A stretch of DNA of 64,000 nucleotides, taken from NCBI RefSeq assembly GCF_000224145.3, contig NC_020166.2:1844319-1908318 (forward strand), in the 5' to 3' direction. Positions 50,783 to 61,715 of this stretch are shown here, piece after piece. The translations under genes and the position numbers were made by a program. This DNA comes from Ciona intestinalis. Taxonomy: Eukaryota; Chordata; Ascidiacea; Phlebobranchia; Cionidae. Numbering within the stretch: the stretch's first letter is position 1; each line of letters starts with the position of its first letter. The notes under the pieces were generated by a model. It saw only the letters and a list, made by a program, of their open reading frames with translations. It searched no databases and was not told the origin of the DNA.

Positions 50783-50890
50783 ACGTCTACGTGGTAACTG
50801 GGCACGACTCACGAGTGCACGACGAGGTGTATGCAACATAACACTCTCGTTATAATGACGGTGGTTGCCTCGCCACGTGAGGATAAATAT
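50783..50890 (+). repeat. Dispersed Ciona repeat (SINE 3' body)
   Basis: ACGTCTACGTGGTAACTGGG, GACGAGGTGTATGCAACATAAC, GTTATAATGACGGTGGTTGC, CTCGCCACGTGAGGATAAAT. Upstream of the Eph start codon. Confidence 0.8.
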
Positions 50891-50997
50891 TCGTAGTAAA
50901 TAGTAATTTTAATATTTGACATTCCAAAGCAATCGTTGGAAATAAACACCAATGTTATTCTAGTGCATATTACTACATCACATATGTCATATACATA

Positions 50998-52068
50998 CCA
51001 AGGTGATCCTAGAATACAGATATTCTTGCGGCCATTTTCGATACCTTCTACTGGTGCCACCAACCTAAAATTTGGACACTGTACTAACTAGACCCCAGCG
51101 GTACCGATTCTAAAATGAAAAATTTAAAATTCGAAAAAATATTAATTATGAATATTAATATTCGTCATAAAAACATATTTATAGAATTTTCTCCCGATCC
51201 AGCTTCGAATATGTTATAGCGCTAAGTGATACCTAAAATATGAAACATTATTTTCTTTAAAAAAGTGCGGGGATAGATGTTAAATATAAAAAAGTATGAT
51301 CATAACTTGAATCATATAAATATTATATTTTCGATTTTTTTTGCGAAAATATAACTTACGCATACATCTATGTAGGTCACTAGCATGTTATCCCCATCGA
51401 AAAAAAAAATAATTTCAACTTTTTTTTATAACTGAATATTAATATTCGTCATAAAAATATATTTATAGAATTTTCTCCCGATCCAGCTTCGAANNNNNNN
51501 NNNNNNNNNNNNNNNNNNNNNNNNNNNNNNNNNNNNNNNNNNNTTGTTATGTATTACGTAGCGCTATAATATATTCGAAGCTGGATCGGGAGAAAATTCT
51601 ATAAATATATTTTTATGACGAATATTAATATTCAGTTATAAAAAAAAGTTGAAATTATTTTTTTTTCGATGGGGATAACATGCTAGTGACCTACATAGAT
51701 GTATGCATAAGTTATATTTTCGCAAAAAAAATCGAAAATATAATTTTTATATGATTCAAGTTATGATCATACTTTTTTATATTTAACATCTATCCCCGCA
51801 CCTTTTTAAAGAAAATAATGTTTCATATTTTAGGTATCACTTAGCGCTATAACATATTCGAAGCTGGATCGGGAGAAAATTCTATAAATATGTTTTTATG
51901 ACGAATATTAATATTCATAATTAATATTTTTTCGAATTTTAAATTTTTCATTTTAGAATCGGTACCGCTGGGGTCTAGTTGGTACAGTGTCCAAATTTTA
52001 GGTTAGTGGTACCAGTAGAAGGTATCGAAAATGGCCGCTAGAATATCTGTATTCTAGGATCACCTTGG
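50998..52068. mobile_element. Long terminal-inverted-repeat element with central gap
   Basis: The left arm (50998-51493) and right arm (about 51572-52068) are near-identical inverted copies of about 0.5 kb. The outermost bases are CCAAGGTGATCC on the left and GGATCACCTTGG on the right. The element is flanked by the 10-bp direct repeat TCATATACAT (50987-50996 and 52069-52078), which looks like a target-site duplication. Inside each arm a segment with ATTCTCCCGATCCAGCTTCGAA-type sequence occurs twice. No open frame is visible, so this is non-autonomous as far as seen. Long TIRs with a 9-11 bp duplication are a feature of Mutator-like elements; that assignment is tentative. Confidence 0.75.
51494..51543. 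other. Assembly gap (50 N)
   Basis: Placeholder gap at the loop of the inverted repeat, where sequencing or assembly through a palindrome commonly fails. Real size unknown. Confidence 0.98.
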
Positions 52069-52200
52069 TCATATACATTATATACATTAATACATAGTAC
52101 TTACTACTTACATATCAAATATTTTGCCACCATTTTCAATACTTTGGGTAAACTAAAAGACAACCAATTTAAATACATACAGAAGTGTTAGACTTAAGAA

Positions 52201-55200
52201 ATGCTCAAACCAACTGCTTATACTACCAAACAAAAGTCTCTGTTTATATCGGATTCATCATCTGATAATGAAGAACTACCAGATATATTCAGCAAACGAT
52301 ATTTAGGTGAAAATGGAGCAAAATCTAAATTTGACACGGGAACAAAAGTTTCTGCTGAACCTCAAATGAAAAAAAAAGTTGTAAAAAAATCGATAACGAA
52401 GTTGAATAAAAAAGTTGAAGATGTAGAGAAGGCAAAACGTAAAGCTGCACAAGCTGAACTTAAAGCTTTGAGGCCCGAAGAGAGTTTAAAACAGATAGTT
52501 TGTTTGGTGGACGCTAAGATTGAAGCAATGGTGGGGTGTGGGGTGGTGAGAAAACTCTGTGAAGGTAATTTGCCATACATGTTATATTTTGTAAATTACA
52601 GTGATCTTTGGGCAATAGTAGTATTACCTTTGATTGGTGCAGTATTACTAATTTAGCTGTTAATATGTGTAGTATATTACTCACAAAAGGTTTCTAAATG
52701 GTTTTCAAAACTAACAGAATTTTGAAAGACTTTTATTGTAAATTATACCCTAAAGTTACATATGATATGTGGTAACTCGAAGTGAACACGAGGTGTATAA
52801 AACAGAACACCACTTGGAGCTGTATAAAACAGAACACCAGCTTGTTATAACGACGGTCATTGCCTGCCAAGCAAGGGTAAATAGATTATACTCATTGTAT
52901 TTCTTTATTTTAGGTAGTGTGGCTTCATACCAAGTAACTGATGGTGGATTCTCTTGTGTGAAATGGAGACGGAAAGTTGAGTTGTATGGAACAGATGAAA
53001 CTTCTTCTGTAACTATGACCACTGATGTGCAAGACGAACCATATGTGCTACTCGTGCTTCCATGTGTCGATTTTTTAAGCATAGTGTCAAACAGAGGTGC
53101 TGTCACTTGTAATGCATGGGTTGGAGAATTAAAACAAAGTTTTCCAGCGTGTCAGATTTATGTTGTTTGTTTTGGAATGACAAAATATCGCCGCAAAGTG
53201 AAAAACAACGCCCAGAAAAACTTTCGACAGCAAGTTTTACAAAATTCGGAAAAAGTTGTGAAAAGTACAAAAAAGAAACCAAATTTTGAACTCACTGACT
53301 TTGAAATCGAAGAACTTCTTGTAGAACTGCAATTAACATCTGGTTTTAAAATTATTTTTGTGGAAAGTACAGATGAATTGGTTTTATTGATTCAACAAAC
53401 AACAAAGTCCGTAGCAGAATCTCCGTATAAACGAATGAAAAGAAACAATGTTCAGTTTATTAATGAAAAAGCTTCTGTTAAGGTAAGGAATAATGTATTT
53501 CAGTATTTGTACTTTGTGTGGGTGTAACTTTTTTATCCTTGCATAACAGGGCAATGACTGTCATTATAACATGGGTGTTCTGTTTCATACACTTCCGGCT
53601 TGCTTTTGGGTTTCTGTATGGCTGACAATTTGAATGACCAGTTATTAACAAATGGGTTGGGCAATAAACATTAGGCCTTTTACCAAATGCATATCTGCTC
53701 TACTTACACTTGTGGCAGCATCGAGTCTTAATTTATAAGCTGGCACGAGGTGGCGGTGTATGAAAAAAAAACACCTATGTTTAACAACTGTCGTTTTTCA
53801 ACCATGCAAGGATAAATAAGTTACATTTAGACCCAGTATCGTCCGGCGCCATGGTCCAGTGGTTCAGGCGCCTGCATCGAAACCAAAGTGTCCCCGGTTC
53901 GTGCTCGGCAGCGGTACTAACACTGATCGGCGTATGTGTCCTGGGCAAGANNNNNNNNNNNNNNNNNNNNNNNNNNNNNNNNNNNNNNNNNNNNNNNNNN
54001 ACGGTGTATGAAAAAAAACACCCATGTTTAACAACTGTCATTTTTCAACCATGCAAGGATAAATAAGTTACATTTATACCCAGTATCACCTGATAACACT
54101 TTAAACATTGGTCTCCTTGCAGGTTATTAATTTCACAACATAGTTAGGCCAACAAATATATTTTACTACAAATGATACAAAATGAAGTGTTTGTTAATTT
54201 ACTTAACAGTTTTGATTGTCAACAAAACCAATTAAGCTTGTTACACAAATAGTCACGGTCGCGATAAGAATTGGTTTCCCTTTCTATAATTTAATTTAAA
54301 ACAAATTTTTCTTGTAACGCCTGTCATTCATTCTGATTCCTGCTATATTTAAACAGTGTTACCAGATTTTTTTATACTAAAACCAGTGTTACACAAAATA
54401 TCTTGAAATATTTGACTTTTAATTTTTTTTTAGTTTAAGTTTAGTTGTTTTTGCAAACTTCTTTTATAACTAGAGGTGTTGCCATGTTTCTTTTTGATAA
54501 TTTTTGAGCTGGAAACACTGTTCAGTGGGTAAGTAATTGAACCGTGGGAAAGCAAGCTGTATTGCTCATTCAACTTACAATTGCCGCATATTGGTTGAAC
54601 AATAGTGTGTGGGATTGAAGTCCTGAGACTGACTGGCTCATAAGTGACCTGTGTGTACCCATAGGTGCAATCGGTTTTGTAAATTTACGGCAAGGCTTAC
54701 CAAAATATTTTGCAAATTTTTGTTTACTCAAATCTATAAATAAACTTGCAAAAGTCTTGCATTAAATGTAGGATAAAGGATATAGTACAACATCAAATCA
54801 CAACATGAAGTTGCAGCCACATAAAAAAAAACAATAATCTCTGACATTTTCGAGATTATAAGAATCCCATTACTATAAGCCCATAAGGCATGTTCAAAAT
54901 ATATTGTTCACCCCAATAAAGTGTCTTAAATATGCCATCGATGATTCGTTACCACAAGAGCTCAATAAAAGAATTATTATACCTATATTAAAGTTTATGC
55001 AGTTTTGTCAATCCGGTGTTTAGTTAAAACAGCGCCTTTTTTGTGATAAATTACCCAGAAAGTTACATACATTAGCTTAACTTGTAAGTGGGCATTGGGT
55101 GCATAAAACAGAACACATAATGACTGTCCTTACACACCATACAAGGATAAATAAGTTACAACTATTCATTCAAATAAATTATATAAAAAACATAAACAGT

Positions 55201-55519
55201 GACACAATATCTCTTATTCATAACACAGGTTGATGCAACTACAGGTCAAGGTTCGTACAACGCGTGGAAACAAATGTTGTTACAATTCCATAACCTGAGT
55301 CCTGACATGGCGGATGCTATTCTTAAGCAATATCCCAGCCTATCTAGCATCATGTCTGCATATGATGGTTGTAATGCAGCAGAAGGAGAGACACTGTTGG
55401 CTGATCTAATCATAAGGCGAGGGGTGGGAACCATACAAAGCACTAGAAGGGTGGGACCAGAGCTTTCTAAGAGGATTTATAAAATGCTAACGAGCAAAAA
55501 CGGATCGGAGATTTTATGA
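52201..55519 (+). CDS. EME1: EME1-like subunit of the MUS81 endonuclease, 3 exons, 407 aa
   Basis: Non-catalytic partner that activates MUS81 to cut branched DNA (nicked Holliday junctions, flaps, forks) in the nucleus. Exons 52201-52564, 52914-53482 and 55229-55519, phases 1 then 0. Residues 1-85 are basic and acidic linker with an SDSSSDNEE acidic patch and a Lys-rich coiled stretch (KLNKKVEDVEKAKRKAAQAELKAL). The ERCC4-like domain starts at LRPEESLKQIVCLVD and includes VTDGGFSCVKWRRKV, EPYVLLVLPCVDFLSIV and the VESTDELVLLIQQTTKSVAESPYKR segment. The last exon holds the tandem HhH-type C-terminus (LSPDMADAILKQYPSL, GVGTIQSTRRVGPELSKRIYKML). No ERKxxxD catalytic motif, as expected for EME rather than MUS81. 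It is shorter than human EME1 mainly at the N-terminus. The start is chosen because TAG and TAA lie in frame just upstream. Confidence 0.9.
52755..52900 (+). repeat. Dispersed Ciona repeat with local duplication
   Basis: Fills most of EME1 intron 1. AGTTACATATGATATGTGGT, CGAAGTGAACACGAGGTGTA, then GTATAAAACAGAACACC appears twice in a row, then GTTATAACGACGGTCATTGC and CAAGCAAGGGTAAATAGATTA. Confidence 0.85.
53530..53660 (-). repeat. Dispersed Ciona repeat (SINE 3' body)
   Basis: Reverse copy directly after EME1 exon 2: TTATCCTTGCATAACAGGGC, CATTATAACATGGGTGTTCTG, TTTCATACACTTCCGGCTTGC. Confidence 0.8.
53845..53950 (+). mobile_element. tRNA-like SINE head, truncated by gap
   Basis: A-box-like TGGTCCAGTGGTTCAGGCGC and B-box-like GGTTCGTGCTC, with anticodon-arm-like sequence between them, then AACACTGATCGGCGTATGTG up to the N run. 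It is not a functional tRNA: there is no paired acceptor stem and the B box deviates. It is the tRNA-derived 5' end of a SINE in EME1 intron 2. Confidence 0.65.
53951..54000. other. Assembly gap (50 N)
   Basis: Placeholder gap in EME1 intron 2. The sequence on its right (54001-54090) repeats that on its left (about 53755-53840), so the gap may join two alleles or two repeat copies. Confidence 0.98.
55058..55165 (+). repeat. Dispersed Ciona repeat (SINE 3' body)
   Basis: AAGTTACATACATTAGCTTAAC, TTGTAAGTGGGCATTGGGTG, AACAGAACACATAATGACTGTCC, ATACAAGGATAAATAAGTTAC. Just upstream of the last EME1 exon. Confidence 0.8.
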
Positions 55520-56878
55520 TTATGGTTTACTGAAAGTTAAGCAGCGTAATAGTTTGTAAAAAGATTTGACAACACTTCGATTTTTGTGTTATATACGTTA
55601 ATAAATTCATTATTATTTGAATTTCATTAGTAGTTGAATAAATGAACGGATGAAACTTATTTAACTTGTAAACGTGAGGTGTATAAAACAGAAAACCTGT
55701 GTTACAACGACTGTCCTTGCCCCACAAAGCGAGAATTTAACACCAAAATGACAGTTATTAAAATACGGATGTTTTGTTTCATTTACTTTGAAAACTGTTT
55801 CATAGGATAAATAAATGTAACATAGTTGGGCGGGGGAAAATGGGACACCTTGATAGTGCCGCTTTTAAACACTGATAAGTAAGTCACAGTTGGGTTGTAT
55901 ATGAAAAAGAACTCCCGTGTTATAACGAATATCATTGCCCTGCCATATGAGGATAGCTCTTTAAAATTCGCGGGATAAATGACAATAAATACATTTTCAT
56001 TCAAATGTTTAACTTAAGTTCAGAGTGGGCGAAAACACACGAAATGACGGGCTATTATGGCCGTATACGATCAATGATCACATTATCTACCCGACGTAAC
56101 CAAAATAACCAAACTTGGTCTTGGACTTCATCAATTATTAAACGAATCAGTGTTATAAAATCAATAATAAAGGAAACGCTCCAAGCAACGTACATTAAAA
56201 ACGAAATATGGTCGAGTATTGTTTCCGTTCACTACCTATTCAACGTTGGTAGGAAATAGTTTTCTGCAGTTTGCGGGACAAACGTGGTTGGATTGTTACA
56301 ACTGACGCCACGCCGATTCGTCTATGTGTCTACGTCTAAAAACAAGCAAAAGGGTTTAGCAACTTTAGTCAAGTAATTTTACCCGTTGTGTGTTTTAATG
56401 ACTGTCGTTTTGTTGCTAATTCCTTTTTCTTAGTTGTCTTAATAAAACTAACGTTGTCGTATTTGAAGAGGTAAAAATAAATGGCATGCACTTAAACGAT
56501 AAGTTATTTAAGTAGTTTTAAACTGTATTTTCTTGCTAATTTTTTGTTTGCTACCCTTTCCATCGTTGTTTTAATTAATATAACCTTTCCTATCGTATTC
56601 GATGCAAAATACAATGTTTTGTAAGATCAGACTGCAGCTTTCAGGCGAGCCAAAGTTGTGAAGTTTTCCACGGTAGTAACTTGTAAAAAAATCTGCGAAT
56701 CTAACCCCGATCTAATGCTCATAAAGTTAAACGATTCTTGTGCAAAAAATACAGTAAGGAACTGGTGACGAGTCTTGAACTTGTAACCCCTGGGTTAAAG
56801 GTAGGCAGGTCAACCACAACTTAAACATCACATTATATTTTCCAGCTGTATCAAATATATTTAAGCTAGAACATAATA
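55520..56878. other. Intergenic region, EME1 to GPCR
   Basis: Contains the EME1 3' UTR, two dispersed-repeat copies (about 55660-55740 and 55860-55985), a MITE fragment (about 55828-55850), and a reverse tRNA-like SINE fragment (about 56755-56820, B box in inverted form). No exon seen. A 3' splice-site-like TTTTCCAG ends at about 56845, 34 bases before the GPCR start codon. Confidence 0.6.
55600..55605 (+). terminator. Candidate poly(A) signal of EME1
   Basis: AATAAA 81 bases after the EME1 stop codon, at a position normal for a short 3' UTR. Confidence 0.65.
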
Positions 56879-59800
56879 ATGAACGAACTAACTTTAAGTG
56901 ACAACCAAGATACTATGCGAGGAACCTCCGACCATGGCTCCCTCACCAATATGAGCGAGGCAGAGATACTTGAACAAATGATTTCAAGGATTTGTAAAAG
57001 AAATGCCAACATAATTACGGAGATGGTGATTTTCACTGTCGCGATCGTGCTCGGGTTGTTTGCAAATGCTGCGGTCGGATTCGTCTGTGGGACCCGGACG
57101 GAACCGGAAAACCGAAGCGCTAATCGTTCGAAATGGTAAGTCGTATGTTTGGTTAAAAGTGTAACGTTATAGTTTGATATCCCCCAAATAAAGTTGAGAT
57201 AATTCGTTATAGCAGCCTAGTTTAAATAAAAACTAGCGTGTACGCGTGTACCCTGTTAAGTGTCTGTATACAAACAAACAGCTTCGAAGTATATTGCATT
57301 CGCAACATTGATTAATAAGGTTTCTTTTGTTTGAGAAATAGATCGTGCATGTCTGCCGAATAAGAAGACGTCCCATGTTATAACACGACATTGAGCATGG
57401 GGTGTATAAATACACCATGTATGTCTACTGTACAAGAAGACTCTTATACCTTAACAGTGAGCATGAGGTGTATAAATACACCATGTGTGTCTGATGTATA
57501 AGAAGACACTCATGTTATAACTCGACAGCGAGCAATATGATATAACATTCATTCAATTACTTACAGGATGATTCTCCAAATAGTGGTGGCAAACCTTGTG
57601 TATTTAATCTTTGCATTAATACACACGATAACGGAACTGATCGGCCATTGGACACTTGGTGCAACGATGTGCAAGTTATTTCGAATGGCAATTGACGCGA
57701 GTTGCTTCGTTGTGGCTTGCTCACTTATAGTAGGTTTAATACGGAATTGTTAAAGTACAAATGTATGAACACATTATGCTATAGTTGTAACAAATGCGTA
57801 TCATTTCTATTATAGTAGGGTGGGGGGAGGTGGGACAACTTTTTCATTCTATTTTCTCGTCCTATTTGGTAGTAAACATAGAACACTAAAAAAAGGTTAT
57901 AAAACCATATCCCCAGGACTACCATTCACCGTTGTTAATTTCTTAAAACACGATCCGTATAATTGCATATTATGTGCTAAAGGTTCCCATCTTTCCCCAC
58001 CCTACTCTATTGTATATGGGTGAGGTCATACGTCGAAGAAAGTAATGGGACCGTAGCTTCAAGCAAGAGTTGGCGCATTATTCTATTGCAATTCACAATC
58101 TTGCAACTGCCAAGTGTATACCGTATGTTTAACCAAGCACTATAATAAAGCGGGACCTATGTCACGCATTAGGCCACAAAATAATGAACCGACTTCGGCC
58201 TATACATCTCAGATCCGATATGGCGTATACCTCGCAAAAGACTTCACCGATATAGAATAGCAATGTCACCAATATGAAACTGGGATAAATTTCGTAAATC
58301 TGGGTCTGGTGTTTTTGCCAATGAAGTTGGACGAACGAAATATCAGCCATTTTTTGTTTGTGTCGCAATTCGTACAATTTGATCCTGTCATTTATATAGT
58401 ATTGATGTGGGATAAGATGGGATACTAATAGCATCTAAAACCCATATATCCTGATCGTGTTTTTAATTAACAATGCTATTTTATAGTCGTAAGAACATAC
58501 GGTTAAATCATTTTGTAAATATATTTTACTAACAAATGAATCAATAAAAGGGAATGAAAACATGTCTCATCTTATCCCCCCTACTATATGTTAATATACC
58601 ATACAACCACATACCCATACATTTAACCTATATATGCGACGCAGTTTTGTTTCCTAACACGCGATTTTAACCTTAGATCGCCAACGTAGACCTCTTGTTC
58701 ATGAAACTCGGCTCCGCTTTTCAACCACCCAAATTTTTCTCCTGCTCCGGCAAGCTACACCGACGCCTCGTCTCCTTGGCAGTTTGGGTGATTTGTATTT
58801 GCGTCAGTATCCCGGCCTTTATGTATTCTAACCTCGGTATGTGCAAAGATTGCGTCGTCGTTTACCCCATCACCAAAGACGAAATGTGTGTAATGGTAAG
58901 ATTTGTTTATAGCTCGACTGTATCTATGATTGCTACTATGATGTCTACTGCCGAGTTGCTGAAGCCATTGCAGTGTGTGGATAAGTGGACATGACGTTTG
59001 GTTGCTTTAGTCATTTATATTTCCGTGGGTGGGACCTTGATTAACAAAGATACATACGTGGTAATTCGTAAGCGGGCTAGAAACAAAAAAACGTGTTGTA
59101 ATAACGTCGTTGCTGACAAGACATAAGATAGGTTTTTTAATTCGTCCCCTATAGTTGCTACTGCCATGCTCAAAGTCGAGTTGCTAAAGCCACTACCGTG
59201 TATGAATAAACCCGACTTATACACACTATAACCCATACCTCTAGGTTGGTTTGGACGAAGAAGCTTGCAACAGAGAAAAGTCACTGTTTGATCTCTCTGA
59301 GATCAACAACCCATCACAAGAATACGACTATTTTATTCCTGAATATGCTGACCCGGGAAAAGATTCCCTTCTTACGCCATGGGAGGGTAATGATTATGGA
59401 GCAGAGGGACCGACATTTATCAATGAAACAGGTGGCGTGGTAAACATTGGACAGCCGACTTCGTGCAAGTAAGTAGTACTGAGTGAATTTGTAAACAGGC
59501 GGTGTGAACTTTGGGTAGGACATTGAACCCGAATACCCCCAGTGGCCATTAATTGGTTGTCTGAATTGTAAGCCGTACAGAAATCAATCACCGACAAAAT
59601 TAAATATCATTGTCAAATTCTGCTATACTATACACACAATAGCCTGTTGGACTTACTTAATGTATAGGCCTATTGCGTATAGTAGTATATAGAGGGGTGG
59701 GAAAAGAAGGGACACGTTTTCATCACATTTTCACGTCACATTTGGTAGTAACAAGAGAACATTCAAAGAATTATAAAACCGTATCCTCACGACTCCCATG

Positions 59801-61661
59801 GACCGTTGTATATTAAAACACCAGAATATTATGTGCTAAATGTTTCTCGTCTCCCCACCCTATTGCATAACGAATGCCAATGGCCCGCCGTGCGAAAATA
59901 AATAAGTGACATTGTTTCACCCGCTGCTAATAAATACATCAACAAAAGTTACACAAGTAATAACTCGTAAGCGCAAATGATCCAGCGCTGTCCGTCGCGT
60001 AGCGCATGAAACGGTATATGATACCGCGCATGAAACGGAACCCCCGCGTTGTAACTATACTGGCGATGCTCGCCATGCGAGGATGAAAATGTGGTAATTT
60101 ATAATCATACACTATACTTATAAATACGACCATACCTTACTTTTATATTCCATAGAGCCGACGCAGCCCGATCATATCGCACATCCCTCTACTTGAAGTT
60201 TCTCTTCCATTTCTTGCTTCCAGTCATACTGATGATTCTACCGTTCGTAGCTTCGTTCATGGCGAATGAATCGCAGCAGGTAAGCTAAACCACGAACCTT
60301 AACTCGGTATCCTATATGATAGATGTTACATGTGGTCCATTATGGGTTGTCCAAATGGTCAGTCGTACATAAAAGCATTCACCCATAAAGTCACACAGGG
60401 TGTAACTCGTATGTGTATCATAGTAGATCTGTTTATACCTCGCACGCTTACATGTCTTCTATAATAGACAACCTATAATACCTTTTGGCTGTTTAATGCA
60501 TACAAGTGGCGTAACTTTGCTATATCTGTCCTGTCTGATACTTTCCACATAATAAAGCAATATTCAATACAAAAAATCATGCATATAAAATGTCTCGAAA
60601 GTCAAACACATAAGATCTCACTTCAACTCATAACAAGGCTGTACTGTTTTTATTGGACTGCCTACACACTGCTGCTGATACGAACTAAACTCCAATCTTG
60701 AAGCTTCCCTCGCATTACGTTGATTACTGAAGCGCTCGCGGTGCTGCGTATTTTTACGTCATGTCTGCCACAATCTTACGACTGCAGATACAAATGCAAG
60801 ACACGCATTATCAAAGCTAGTACAAGTTTAGATCTGCACTATATATCTTACTTTTGCTTTGGCTTATCAATTTCATGCATTTTTTAACCGTAACATAAGA
60901 AAATGAAGACAATTGTGACATATGGATATAAAAATGGGCTGTAAAGCTGCTTATTAAAACATAAAAACAAAACTGTCTCTAAAAACTGAAAAACCAACAC
61001 ATATTTTATATCCTACAGCCAACACGTGAATCTCGTACTTGGTCAATCACAATTAATGTCACGAACATTCTGTTTATCGTATGTTGGCTACCTGTATTCG
61101 CTATAGAGATGGCAAGAGTGAACACGATACCAGCATCTCCTAGTTTCTGTGATGGCCTTCTACTTTACAGTAGATTCTCGATCACTTTTAACCCGGTCTT
61201 GTTCCCATTCCTTTACATGTAAGTCCTACTGACCTAGGTAGGTATCGAACCAATAACTCTGTGGAACAGCCATTAAATATAAACTAAATTGATTGTTACT
61301 TTAAAAGTAGCAAGGCCTATATATAGATGTACAATGTCCCACAGTAAGACAAATCATGATTGACCTAATTAAAAACTTATTTTCAATAACCAGTGCATAT
61401 CTTACTTCACTAGGATTCAAACCAGCGTCCCTTAAGCCTTTCTCTAACAATTCCTTCCCTCTCAGGGCAGTCACACCCAACTTCAGCTATCACCTATTCA
61501 CATCTGCCGCATCAGTGGCATACAGGCTTGCTGAACGCGTCACCCCTTCTAACGATATCAATCTACGCAAGCAAACAACGAAACAACCAGAGGCAAACGA
61601 AATTGAACGACAAACGTTGGTGGGACAAGGGCCGGCGCTCCCCGCCACAAAGATTGCCTGA
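56879..61661 (+). CDS. Atypical class A (rhodopsin-like) GPCR, 7 exons, 460 aa
   Basis: Exons 56879-57135, 57567-57729, 58677-58895, 59245-59468, 60156-60279, 61019-61218 and 61466-61661; they total 1383 nt with matching phases. Spans: TM1 about 44-70 (GLFANAAV, N1.50 kept), TM2 87-110, TM3 about 121-143, TM4 170-190 (W177), TM5 299-323, TM6 342-362 (CWLP 351-354), TM7 375-395 (NPVLFPFLY). HWTLGATMC supplies the TM3 cysteine (C121). Class A features are therefore clear, but the DRY motif is replaced by NVDLL (about 143-147), the TM2 aspartate is replaced by a hydrophobic residue, and NPxxY reads NPVLF. Extracellular loop 2 is very long (about 108 residues, exon 59245-59468, acidic, with C221 and C287). 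NMS (24-26) may be glycosylated. Ligand and subfamily not recognised; a diverged peptide-type receptor is the best guess. In-frame TAG upstream supports the ATG. Confidence 0.82.
57360..57540. repeat. Minisatellite-like tandem units
   Basis: Two to two-and-a-half units related to the 71-bp repeat at 6151-6363: GAGCATG(A/G)GGTGTATAAATA, CACCATGT(A/G)TGTCT, AAGAAGAC(T/A)C. Lies just before GPCR exon 2. Confidence 0.8.
57812..58010. mobile_element. Hairpin MITE, full length
   Basis: Left end ATAGTAGGGTGGGGGGAGGT, interior CGTCCTATTTGGTAGTAAAC, TTGTTAATTTCTTAAAACAC and TTATGTGCTAAAGG, right end CATCTTTCCCCACCCTACTCTAT. In GPCR intron 2. Confidence 0.88.
58395..58587. mobile_element. Hairpin MITE, full length, opposite orientation
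   Basis: ATAGTATTGATGTGGGATAA left end; TAGCATCTAAAACCCATATA; AATTAACAATGC; right end CATGTCTCATCTTATCCCCCCTACTAT. It lies 385 bases from the copy at 57812-58010, in the same intron and in the opposite orientation, so the two could also pair with each other in RNA. Confidence 0.82.
59040..59130 (+). repeat. Dispersed Ciona repeat fragment
   Basis: AAGATACATACGTGGTAATTC, GTAAGCGGGCTAGAAACAAA, TTGTAATAACGTCGTTGC. GPCR intron 3. Confidence 0.7.
59689..59864. mobile_element. Hairpin MITE copy
   Basis: Left end TATATAGAGGGGTGGGAAAA, interior CACATTTGGTAGTAACAAGAG and TTATGTGCTAAATG, right end CTCGTCTCCCCACCCTATT. GPCR intron 4. Confidence 0.8.
59935..60095 (+). repeat. Dispersed Ciona repeat with internal duplication
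   Basis: AAAAGTTACACAAGTAATAAC, TCGTAAGCGCAAATGATCC, then GCGCATGAAACGG occurs twice, then CGTTGTAACTATACTGGCGA, CATGCGAGGATGAAAATG. Just before GPCR exon 5. Confidence 0.75.
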
Positions 61662-61709
61662 ATAACAATTTCAGTGGCTCTAAAGTACAACAGACTATAG
61701 TAGGCAGCC

Positions 61710-61715
61710 AATAAA
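61710..61715 (+). terminator. Candidate poly(A) signal of the GPCR gene
   Basis: AATAAA 49 bases after the stop at 61659-61661, which supports the choice of last exon. Confidence 0.6.

Noticed and set aside
53848..53915. Possible tRNA gene
   Set aside because: A and B boxes are recognisable, but there is no paired acceptor stem and the B box departs from GGTTCRANNCC. It fits a SINE head better.
53851..54066. Open frame running through the N gap
   Set aside because: It consists of the tRNA-like SINE head, 50 N and a dispersed repeat.
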